In this document: one piece after another, positions 8,509 through 15,530 of the stretch
Position numbering within the stretch: the first letter of the stretch is position 1
Layout of the letters: each line of letters begins with the position of its first letter
Assembly (NCBI GenBank): GCA_016212825.1
Contig: JACRDS010000050.1
Coordinates: forward strand, 1-40,288
Origin: Elusimicrobiota bacterium
GTDB lineage: Bacteria > Elusimicrobiota > Elusimicrobia > UBA1565 > UBA9628
Direction of reading: 5' to 3'
DNA: 40,288 nt
The notes under the pieces: model-generated
Told to the model about the DNA's origin: nothing
Database searches by the model: none
The model's input: the letters and a program-made list of their open reading frames with translations, nothing else
Position numbers and translations under genes: made by a program

Positions 8509-8538
8509 TATATAATGAAATACGGAAGGAGCTGTCAA
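8509..8538 (-). promoter_or_regulatory. Sigma70-type promoter of the histone gene (and perhaps the nuo operon)
   Basis: On the minus strand TTGACA (8538-8533) is followed after 18 bases by TATATA (8514-8509), in an AT-rich island within a very GC-rich region. The predicted start gives a leader of about 35-40 bases before AGGAGG and the histone ATG. A consensus -35 suggests strong expression, as expected for an abundant chromatin protein. Confidence 0.7.
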
Positions 8539-8581
8539 ATTCTCGGATAAAACGGTTGGCCACCTAACGGAACCGCCGGCC

Positions 8582-9307
8582 TTATTTGTCCTTAGGCAGA
8601 AACTCCTTGACCGCCTCGGCCTGCTTGGGGTCGAGTTCCACGGCCCTCGCCGCGTCCTTGAGCGCCTGGCCGCGCCGGCCCAGGGCCGCGCTGGCGCGCG
8701 CGCGCAGGGCGAAGAAGGCGCCGGTCTTGGGGGAGAGGAGGACGGCCCGGTCGAGGTCCGCGAAGGCCTGGGCCGGCCGGCGCAGGGCCAGCAGGGCCGC
8801 GGCCCGGTTGGCGTAGGCCGGGGCCAGGTCGGGGTCGAGCTTGACGGCGCGGTCGAAGTAGTCCAACGAGGTCTCGTTCTGCTTGCCGCGCAGGGCCAGG
8901 TAGCCCAGCTCGTTGTAGGCCAGGGCGTTCTTTCGGTCGAGGCGCACCGAGGCGTAGAGGGCTTCGGCCGCCTGGTCCTCGGCCCCGGCTTCGACCAGGC
9001 GCAGGCCGCGCTGGTAGTAGGCGTCGCTCATGGATGGGGCCAGGGCCGGCTTGACGTCCGGCTTGAGCTTGACCGCGGCTTCGAAGTCCGAGATGGCTTC
9101 CTCATACTGCCCCAGTTTGTAGCGGGCGGTGCAGCGGTTGGCCAGGGCCGCCGCGTCGTCCGGGCGGCGTTTGAGGTCCGCGTCGAGGGCCGCGGCCGCT
9201 TCCTGATAGCGGCCCTGCAGGAGCAGGACTGCGCCCAGGCTCCTGTCTTCCGCGGCCCGGGACGGGAGCGCGGCGAGGCACAACACGGCCGAGAGCAGCG
9301 CTTTCAT
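8582..9307 (-). CDS. Secreted or periplasmic TPR-repeat protein
   Basis: 241 residues with a signal peptide (MKALLSAVLCLAALPSRAA) followed by about five to six tetratricopeptide units. Recognisable repeats include A-L-A-N-R-C-T-A-R-Y-K-L-G-Q-Y-E-E-A, ALAYNELGYLALRGKQNETS and PAYANRAAALLALRRPAQAF. Such proteins act as periplasmic scaffolds; the partner is unknown. The gene lies between tRNA-Met and the histone gene on the same strand. The 117-base gap to the histone gene contains its own promoter, so it is probably a separate unit. No enzymatic domain is seen. Confidence 0.85.
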   Translation of the reverse strand: MKALLSAVLCLAALPSRAAEDRSLGAVLLLQGRYQEAAAALDADLKRRPDDAAALANRCTARYKLGQYEEAISDFEAAVKLKPDVKPALAPSMSDAYYQRGLRLVEAGAEDQAAEALYASVRLDRKNALAYNELGYLALRGKQNETSLDYFDRAVKLDPDLAPAYANRAAALLALRRPAQAFADLDRAVLLSPKTGAFFALRARASAALGRRGQALKDAARAVELDPKQAEAVKEFLPKDK

Positions 9308-9324
9308 GAGGGAATGCGAGATCG

Positions 9325-9397
9325 TGGCGCGGGGTGGAATCGAACCACCGACCTATCGCTTATGAAACGACCGCTCTAACCTCTGAGCTACCGCGCC
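9325..9397 (-). tRNA. tRNA-Met (CAT), elongator type
   Basis: 73 bases with acceptor GGCGCGG/CCGCGCC, D-stem GCTC/GAGC, anticodon loop TTCATAA giving CAT, and T-arm GGTGG-TTCGATT-CCACC. The paired first base (G1-C72) argues against an initiator tRNA. The body resembles elongator tRNA-Met rather than tRNA-Ile(CAU), but the two cannot be separated with certainty by eye. CCA is not encoded. Confidence 0.93.
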
Positions 9398-9407
9398 TAG
9401 GGCGAGA

Positions 9408-9413
9408 ATTATA
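9408..9413 (-). promoter_or_regulatory. -10 box of the tRNA-Met promoter
   Basis: A consensus TATAAT on the minus strand lies ten bases upstream of the tRNA 5' end, the right distance for tRNA transcription. The -35 region (about 9430-9435, TGCAAC) is poor. It faces the divergent promoter of the response regulator. Confidence 0.55.
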
Positions 9414-9430
9414 TCAAAAAGTTCCGCGCG

Positions 9431-9460
9431 TTGCATTCCAAGATAATTTGATATCATACT
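9431..9460 (+). promoter_or_regulatory. Putative promoter of the response regulator gene
   Basis: TTGCAT, 18 bases, CATACT, ending 29 bases before the start codon. The -35 with its next three bases (TTGCATTCC) is identical to that of the tRNA-Lys promoter at 32226, which supports it as a real promoter element of this genome. Confidence 0.45.
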
Positions 9461-9489
9461 GGCGCACTTTACAGCACGGGAGACCAGCC

Positions 9490-10161
9490 ATGGCAGCCAA
9501 GAAGAAGATCAGCGTCCTGATCGCGGACGACCAGACCCTGTTCCGCGAGGGCATCAAGGACCTCCTCGATGGCGAGAAGATGATCGAGGTCGTGGGCGAG
9601 GCCGCCGACGGCGTGGAAGCCCTGCGCATGGTCAAGAAGCTCAAGCCCAACGTCATCCTGCTCGACATCAAGCTCCCGCACATGGACGGCATCGAGGCCG
9701 CGCGCCAGATCCACCGCGACTGCCCCTCCACCAACGTGCTCATCCTCTCCTCCTACGAGGACGAGGCGCACGTCATGGAAGCCATCCAGGCCGGCGCCAA
9801 CGGCTACCTCTCCAAGATGCTGCCCGCCGTGGAGCTGGTCAACGCGCTCAAGGCCTTCGCCAACCAGGGCGTGATGATCCCCCAGCCGGTGATGAGCAAG
9901 CTCATCGAAGGCCTGCGCCAGATGGGCGGCGCCTCGGCCGAGGCGTCCTTGGTGGCGCTGACCAAGACCGAGATCAAGGTCCTGGCTTTGCTCGGCCGCG
10001 GCCACTCCAACAAGGAGATCGCGGCGCAGTTGCAGTGCAGCGTCAAGACGGTCAAGAACCACCTCAACAGCGTCTTCCAGAAGCTCAGCGTGAGCAACCG
10101 CACCGAGGCCGTGGTCAAGGGCATCGACCTGGGCCTCATCTCGGCCGAGAAGAACGACTAG
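9490..10161 (+). CDS. NarL/FixJ-family response regulator
   Basis: 223 residues. The receiver domain (about 7-125) has the acidic pair D13/D14, phosphoacceptor D59 in ILLDIKLPHMDG, S87/S88 and K109 (GYLSKM), so all phosphorylation residues are intact. The C-terminal LuxR-type helix-turn-helix (about 155-217) reads LTKTEIKVLALLGRGHSNKE and AAQLQCSVKTVKNHLNSVFQ. The start is ATG 9490 with GGGAGA upstream; the open frame before it covers the tRNA and is not coding. No histidine kinase is adjacent, so it is an orphan regulator here. The downstream protease operon has its own promoter but is a plausible target (inference). Confidence 0.95.
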   Translation: MAAKKKISVLIADDQTLFREGIKDLLDGEKMIEVVGEAADGVEALRMVKKLKPNVILLDIKLPHMDGIEAARQIHRDCPSTNVLILSSYEDEAHVMEAIQAGANGYLSKMLPAVELVNALKAFANQGVMIPQPVMSKLIEGLRQMGGASAEASLVALTKTEIKVLALLGRGHSNKEIAAQLQCSVKTVKNHLNSVFQKLSVSNRTEAVVKGIDLGLISAEKND

Positions 10162-10187
10162 GCCTTCCGTCCGCCGGGTCCGGGACT

Positions 10188-10213
10188 ATTAGGAAATAGG
10201 CTTATTTCTTAAT
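10188..10213. promoter_or_regulatory. AT-rich dyad upstream of the protease promoter
   Basis: ATTAGGAAATA-GGCT-TATTTCTTAAT is an 11-bp inverted repeat with one mismatch, ending 11 bases before the -35 box of the protease promoter. It could be an operator for a dimeric regulator or the stem of a weak terminator for the response regulator gene. The lack of GC pairs and of a T-run makes an operator more likely. Confidence 0.4.
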
Positions 10214-10223
10214 ATCCAGGACA

Positions 10224-10252
10224 TTGACTTTCCCCCCCCGCCGGTCTACACT
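10224..10252 (+). promoter_or_regulatory. Promoter of the protease/PorV operon
   Basis: TTGACT, a 17-base C-rich spacer, TACACT. The predicted start point leaves a leader of only about 20-25 bases before the ATG at 10282, which has no strong ribosome site. Confidence 0.6.
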
Positions 10253-10281
10253 TCCCAGATAGCCTGAAAAACCCTCGACTT

Positions 10282-13200
10282 ATGTCCAAAAACCACCGCC
10301 TCAGCGGCGGCGCGGCGTTGTTGTTCTCGTCCCTCTTCTGGCTCTGTCCCGGACAGGGCGCCGCGGCTCCCCCCAGGAGGCGCGCCGGCACGGAGCCAAC
10401 GGACCGGATCATCGTCAAGTTCCGCGACCAGAGCCGGATGCGGGCCGCCTCCTTGAGCGCCGCCTCCCTGGCGCCATTGAACGCCCGCGCGGGCGTGGCG
10501 CTGGCGCACCATCGGCGCATGTCCGGAGACGCCCAGGTCCTCCGTCTGCCGAGTCGCATGCCTTTGGAGCAGGTTGAGGCCGTCCTGGACAAGATCCGTC
10601 GGGACCCTTCCGTGGAGTACGCGGACCCTGTGCGCCGGCGCGTGCCGCAACTCAACCCCAACGACACCCAGTACGGCAGCCAGTGGCACTACACCGCCCC
10701 GGCCTCCAATGCCGGAGGCGCGAACCTCCCGACGGCCTGGGACATCACCACCGGCAGCTCCAGCGTGGTGGTGGCCGTCCTGGACACGGGCTGGCTCAAC
10801 CATGCCGACCTCGCCGGACGCAGCGTCGGCGGCTACTGCTTCATCAGAGACTCCACGATGGCCAACAATGCGAGCTGCACCCCGGGACAGGCCGTCAGCG
10901 ACCCGTCCGACACCGGCGATTTCATAACCCTGGGCGACATCGCTTATTTTCAGAGCACCTATGGTTGGAATAGTTGCGGCTGCGGCCAGTACGGGGACCA
11001 GCCCTGCAACAGTTCCTGGCACGGGACCCATGTCTCCGGCACCATCGGCGCCGCGAGCAACAACGGCGCGGGTGTGGCGGGGGTCAACTGGGTCTCCAAG
11101 ATACTCCCGGTCCGGGTCCTCGGCAAATGCGGCGGCACGGACGACGATATCATCGACGGAATACGCTGGGCCGCGGGCCTGGCGGTCTCCGGCCTCCCCA
11201 CCAACCCCAACCCGGCCAAGGTCATCAACATGAGCCTCGGCGGAGCCGGGGCCTGCCCGGCGTCGTGGCAGTCCGCCATCGACGACGCGGTCAACGCGGG
11301 GGCGACCGTGGTCGTGGCCGCGGGCAACGACTGGACCAACATGGACGGGACCCCCTACACGCCGGGCAGCTGCAGCAATGTCGTCTCGGTGGCCGCCGTG
11401 GAGCCGGCCGGCAGCCTGGCCTGGTACAGCAATTTCGGAAGCGCCGTGGCGCTTTCCGCGCCAGGCGGGCAGACCTGCTATGACTGGGATGTCGACGGCA
11501 ACTGCATAGACAGCCGGCCCACCTCCGGCGTGCTCTCCACCGGCGATTCCGGCACGCAGGGGCCGTCCAACGACAACGTCTATACCTATAAGCAAGGCAC
11601 CAGCATGGCCGCCCCGCACGTGGCCGGGGTGGCATCCCTCATGGTCTCGACCAACACCTCCCTGACGCCGTCCCAGGTCAGGAGCATGCTGCGCTCCACG
11701 GCCCGCAGCTTCCCTGATTCGACCTGCAACACCGGCATCTGCGGGGCCGGGCTGCTCGACGCCTCGGCCGCGGTCCGGGAGGCCCTGCGCCCCAGCGACC
11801 TCCCGTCCAACATCACCGCGGCCACCCAGGGCACCAGCTCCATCACCTGGACCTGGGGCAGCGTGCCGCGGGCCCTCTACTACAACGTCTACTTCGGGAC
11901 CAACCCCACCCAACTGGCCGGCAGCACGTTCGGCAGCGCGACCAACCAGGCGTTCACCCTCAACTTCCCCTCCAACACCCTCACCAACGTCATCGTCAAG
12001 GCCGTCAACACGGGCGGCGAAGGGCCCGGGGGCGCCTCGCCGAGCACCACCACCCTGGCCGCCCCCCTGACCTCCGTGAACTCGGCCGACGCGCACATCA
12101 CCAGCATCACCGTCACCTGGACCCCGTGCCTGGTCAACGCGTGCGCCGGCTACGTCCTGCAGGCCTCCCCCAACGCCGACTTCTCCCCGCCGCTCTTCTC
12201 CAGCGTCACCTTCAGCTACACCGTGGGCCGGCTCCAGGTCTTCGGCCTCTCCAAACTGACCGACTACTACCTGCGCCTGGCCACCTTGAACTGGTCCAGC
12301 GGCCCGAGCTTCTACAGGCTCCCTGGGACCGTGCAGACCCTCACGGACCTGGTCCCTCCGGGGCTCGGAGCGCCGCCTTTCTCCAACATCGCGGAGCAGG
12401 CCATCCGCTTCAACTGGACCAGCAGCGGCAACCCCTCGCCCGTGACCTACCAGGCCGACGTCTCGAGCATGCCGGGCTACATCCCCCTGTCCGGGTCGCA
12501 GTCGGGCAGCGAACTCTTCACCGCCCTCTTCTCCGGCCTGCTCCCCAACACCAGCTACTACTTCAAGGTCCGCGTCCTGGGAGGCGGCGCCACCACCTAC
12601 GCCGGCCCGACCGCGACGCTGGCCGCCGCGCCCGCGGCCGCGGCCGCCCCATTCTTGGCCGTCTACGTCAGTTCCCTGACCATGGCGTGGGCCGCCAACG
12701 GCAACGCCCCGGACACCCTGTACCAGGCCGAGCTGTCCTCGGATGCCTTCTCCCATATCGCGGTCTCCTCGCTCACCCGCAACACCTATGCCGCCTTCCC
12801 GCCGGCTCTGGACTCGAACACGGCCTACTCCGCGCGGGTCTTTGCCCTCAACCGCACGGGCGGAGCCTCCGCGCCCTACGTCCTGGGCTCCACCCTGACG
12901 CTGGTCCAGTCCCCCGGGGGGCCCTATTCCTTCTCCGGCCTGGGCTCCTCCGGCTTCGCCTTCTCCTTCACCGGCAACAACCCCTACCCGACCCAGTACG
13001 TGGTGCGCGCCTGCCTCTCTCCCTCCTGCTCCTCCGTGGCCGCCTCCTCGAGCACTTTGGCGGAGTCGGCCGCGTTCTCCGGCCTGCTCTCCAACGCGAC
13101 CTATTACGTGTCCGCGGCGGCGCTCAACGGGGCCGGCACTCCCACGCTCTACACCGCGGCCCAGGCCACGGCCACGCTGGCGGTCGCGCCGGCAGCGCTC

Positions 13201-14496
13201 GCCTCCCCCGTGACCAACCGCAGCAGCGCGACCTTGGGCTTCTCCTGGAGCGCGGGGACCCTCTCGCCCGGGACCACCTACCTGGCCGAGGTCTCCAGCT
13301 CCGCGTCCTTCGCCTGGGCCGTGCAGAGCTCCGCCACCATGAACACCAGGGCCCTGTTCACCGGCCTCCAGCCCAACACTCCCTACTACGGGAGGGTGCG
13401 CGCGCTCAGCGTGAGCCAGGCCCCGGACGGGCCCACCCTGGACGCCGGCGGCTTTGCCGCGACACTGCCCCTGCCGCCTCCGGCGGCCGCCTTCCAGTCG
13501 GTCTTCTTCACCAGCGCCACCGCGGTCTGGCAGGCCCTGCCCCTGTCGCCTTCCAGCGCCGCCTGCCAGGGCTACCGGCTCGAGCTCTCCGCCTCCCCCG
13601 GCTTCACCGGGACCGTCTACTCCAGCGCGGTCGCGCCCGGCGTCTCCACGGCCACGCTGACCGGACTCGGCTACGCGACGGTCTACTACGCGCGCCTGGC
13701 CTCGCTCAACGCCGAGGGGCAGGGGAACTACATATCGCTGGCCTCGACCGCCACCGCCGCGCCCCCCTTCTCCTCGGGCACGGTGAGCGGCTCCGCCGGG
13801 CTGACCCTGCTGCTGCCGCCCGCCTTCCCGGAGCTGAGCACGGTGACGCTGACGGTGCCCGTCGGCGCCTTCCCGGCGGGCACCAGCATCAGCGCCGTGG
13901 CGCAGATGACGACCGACCTGACCGCGGCGCGCTCCAACCAGGTGGCGGGCATGACGCCCTTCGGCGCCAACGTGGGGCTCGAGCTCTCGGCCGGGGGGCT
14001 GCAGCCGGCCGTGCCCGTGCTGCTGAGCCTGGACTACGACCCGGCGCGCGTGCCGCTGGGCCAGGACCCCAAGACCCTGCGCCTGTTCACCTATGACGCG
14101 GCTGGGGGGCAGTGGACCATGCTCCTCTCCCAGGTCGACGTCCGGGCGCGCAAGCTGACGGCCCTGCTCTACCACTTCTCGCTCTTCGCGCCCTTCTTCG
14201 TGACGGCCGGGACGGACCTCTCCGCGGTGCAGGCCTTCCCGCAGCCCTGGGAGATCGGCGACGCGGCCAGCCCCTACTGGGCCGCCGCCCTGCAGTTCAC
14301 CAACATGCCCGCCGACGCCACCGTCAAGATCTTCACCGTGACGGGGGAGCTCGTGGTCGAGGAGGCGGCTGCCGGGGGAGTGTTCGCCTGGAACGGCAGC
14401 AACCGGTTCGGCCGCAAGGCGGCCTCCGGGACCTACCTCGTGGTCGTCTCGGCCGGCGGCGGCACCATGGTGCGCCGGGTGGTGCTCATCCGATGA
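10282..14496 (+). CDS. Secreted subtilisin-like serine protease with Fn3-like repeats and FlgD-like C-terminal domain
   Basis: 1404 residues. A signal peptide (about 8-28) and an I9-like propeptide (about 38-125, with DRIIVKF and DPSVEYADP) precede an S8 catalytic domain with the complete triad. These are D168 (VVVAVLDTG), H247 (SWHGTHVSG) and S441 (GTSMAAPHVAG), with oxyanion N349 (VVAAGND). About 80 residues, including a Cys-rich stretch (CGCGQYGDQPC), lie between D and H. Residues from about 510 to 1165 hold roughly seven fibronectin-III-like units, each with a TYYxRVxALN-type strand. A beta-rich ZU5/big-like segment follows (about 1170-1300). The last 85 residues (VKIFTVTGELV...GSNRFGRKAASGTYLVVV) form a FlgD-like Ig fold of the kind found as a C-terminal sorting domain. 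It probably degrades extracellular protein. The PorV-like gene overlaps its stop. Confidence 0.93.
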   Translation: MSKNHRLSGGAALLFSSLFWLCPGQGAAAPPRRRAGTEPTDRIIVKFRDQSRMRAASLSAASLAPLNARAGVALAHHRRMSGDAQVLRLPSRMPLEQVEAVLDKIRRDPSVEYADPVRRRVPQLNPNDTQYGSQWHYTAPASNAGGANLPTAWDITTGSSSVVVAVLDTGWLNHADLAGRSVGGYCFIRDSTMANNASCTPGQAVSDPSDTGDFITLGDIAYFQSTYGWNSCGCGQYGDQPCNSSWHGTHVSGTIGAASNNGAGVAGVNWVSKILPVRVLGKCGGTDDDIIDGIRWAAGLAVSGLPTNPNPAKVINMSLGGAGACPASWQSAIDDAVNAGATVVVAAGNDWTNMDGTPYTPGSCSNVVSVAAVEPAGSLAWYSNFGSAVALSAPGGQTCYDWDVDGNCIDSRPTSGVLSTGDSGTQGPSNDNVYTYKQGTSMAAPHVAGVASLMVSTNTSLTPSQVRSMLRSTARSFPDSTCNTGICGAGLLDASAAVREALRPSDLPSNITAATQGTSSITWTWGSVPRALYYNVYFGTNPTQLAGSTFGSATNQAFTLNFPSNTLTNVIVKAVNTGGEGPGGASPSTTTLAAPLTSVNSADAHITSITVTWTPCLVNACAGYVLQASPNADFSPPLFSSVTFSYTVGRLQVFGLSKLTDYYLRLATLNWSSGPSFYRLPGTVQTLTDLVPPGLGAPPFSNIAEQAIRFNWTSSGNPSPVTYQADVSSMPGYIPLSGSQSGSELFTALFSGLLPNTSYYFKVRVLGGGATTYAGPTATLAAAPAAAAAPFLAVYVSSLTMAWAANGNAPDTLYQAELSSDAFSHIAVSSLTRNTYAAFPPALDSNTAYSARVFALNRTGGASAPYVLGSTLTLVQSPGGPYSFSGLGSSGFAFSFTGNNPYPTQYVVRACLSPSCSSVAASSSTLAESAAFSGLLSNATYYVSAAALNGAGTPTLYTAAQATATLAVAPAALASPVTNRSSATLGFSWSAGTLSPGTTYLAEVSSSASFAWAVQSSATMNTRALFTGLQPNTPYYGRVRALSVSQAPDGPTLDAGGFAATLPLPPPAAAFQSVFFTSATAVWQALPLSPSSAACQGYRLELSASPGFTGTVYSSAVAPGVSTATLTGLGYATVYYARLASLNAEGQGNYISLASTATAAPPFSSGTVSGSAGLTLLLPPAFPELSTVTLTVPVGAFPAGTSISAVAQMTTDLTAARSNQVAGMTPFGANVGLELSAGGLQPAVPVLLSLDYDPARVPLGQDPKTLRLFTYDAAGGQWTMLLSQVDVRARKLTALLYHFSLFAPFFVTAGTDLSAVQAFPQPWEIGDAASPYWAAALQFTNMPADATVKIFTVTGELVVEEAAAGGVFAWNGSNRFGRKAASGTYLVVVSAGGGTMVRRVVLIR

Positions 14497-15524
14497 GAGC
14501 CGCGGCCATCGCCGTCATGCTGCTCCTGGCCCAGGACGCGGCCGCCCTCCAGAAGGAGGTCGGGACCTCGGCGGCGGAATTCCTGCGCCTGGGGGCGGGG
14601 GCGCGTTCGCTGGGCATGGGCGAGGCCTCCACCGCCGTGGCCGCCGGGCCGGAGGCGGTGTATTGGAACCCGGCCGGGCTGGCGCGCCTGGCGCGGCCGG
14701 AGGCCGCCTATTCGCGCACGGAGCTCCCTGTCGGGATGCATCAGGACTACGGCGCCGTGGCCGTGCCGGTCCGGCTGCTGCGCGGGACCCTGGCTTTCGC
14801 CATGACCCGCTTCTCCCAGGACGGCATCGACATGGTCGACGCGAACAACCGCGCCCGCGGCAGCTTCGCCCCCCACTCCGAGGTCTACGCCCTGGCCTAC
14901 GGCCACCAGTTCGCTGGCGGCGACCCGGTGGAGGACTCGCGCGACTTCTTCGGCGAGACCTGGAACGTGCCGAACATGGCGCGCCCCTTGGGCTACGAGA
15001 ACGAGCCCTGGACCGGGGAGATCTCGGCCGGCCTCTCGTTCAAGATGATCGACGAGTCCCTGGGCCCCCGGCACGCCGCCGCCGTGGCCGTGGACGCAGG
15101 CGGCCTCTTCCGGCCCGTGGACCTGCATGACCTCACCCTGGCCGGGGCCGTGCGCCACCTGGGCGGCCTGCAGCGCTTCATCAACGAATCCGCGCCTCTG
15201 CCCGTGGAGTTCGCGGCGGCCGCGGCCTATGAGTTCCGCCTGGAGCGCGCCTGGCGCTTCCTGCCCGTCCTGGAGGCCGACGTGCCCTATGCCGGCAACC
15301 CCTACGGCAAGCTCGGCGTCGAGGTCGAGCACGTGGCGGCCGAGGCGGTCCTGGCGGCCCTGCGCCTGGGCTACTGCGGCCGCACCGCGCCCGATCTCGG
15401 CCCCCTGTCGGGCCTGACGGCCGGCGTCGGCCTGCAGGTCAGGAGGTTCTCCTTCGACGCGGGCTTCCAGCCCATGGGCGCGCTGGGCCAGAGCTTCAGG
15501 CTCGGGGTGGGCTGGAAGTTCTAG
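14493..15524 (+). CDS. PorV/UPF0164-family outer-membrane beta-barrel protein
   Basis: 343 residues with a signal peptide ending near AQDAAA. The family N-terminal hallmark is GTSAAEFLRLGAGARSLGMG, followed by EASTAVAAGPEAVYWNPAGL. The rest is alternating beta-strand with a terminal strand ending in phenylalanine (LGVGWKF), as in outer-membrane barrels. Homologues include PorV/PorQ of type IX secretion, which shuttle cargo bearing C-terminal Ig-like sorting domains. The ATG at 14493 overlaps the protease stop (ATGA), so the two products are made together. A role in export or surface attachment of that protease is inferred. It could instead be a FadL-like transporter. Confidence 0.85.
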   Translation: MRAAAIAVMLLLAQDAAALQKEVGTSAAEFLRLGAGARSLGMGEASTAVAAGPEAVYWNPAGLARLARPEAAYSRTELPVGMHQDYGAVAVPVRLLRGTLAFAMTRFSQDGIDMVDANNRARGSFAPHSEVYALAYGHQFAGGDPVEDSRDFFGETWNVPNMARPLGYENEPWTGEISAGLSFKMIDESLGPRHAAAVAVDAGGLFRPVDLHDLTLAGAVRHLGGLQRFINESAPLPVEFAAAAAYEFRLERAWRFLPVLEADVPYAGNPYGKLGVEVEHVAAEAVLAALRLGYCGRTAPDLGPLSGLTAGVGLQVRRFSFDAGFQPMGALGQSFRLGVGWKF

Positions 15525-15530
15525 CGCGCG

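Noticed and set aside
8465-8563. Longer 93-residue form of the histone protein
   Set aside because: The extra 33 codons cover the promoter and ribosome site and have AT-rich, non-conserved sequence.
10246-14175. 1309-codon open frame on the minus strand across the protease gene
   Set aside because: It is antisense to a well-recognised subtilase, and its Gly/Arg-rich composition has no domain pattern.
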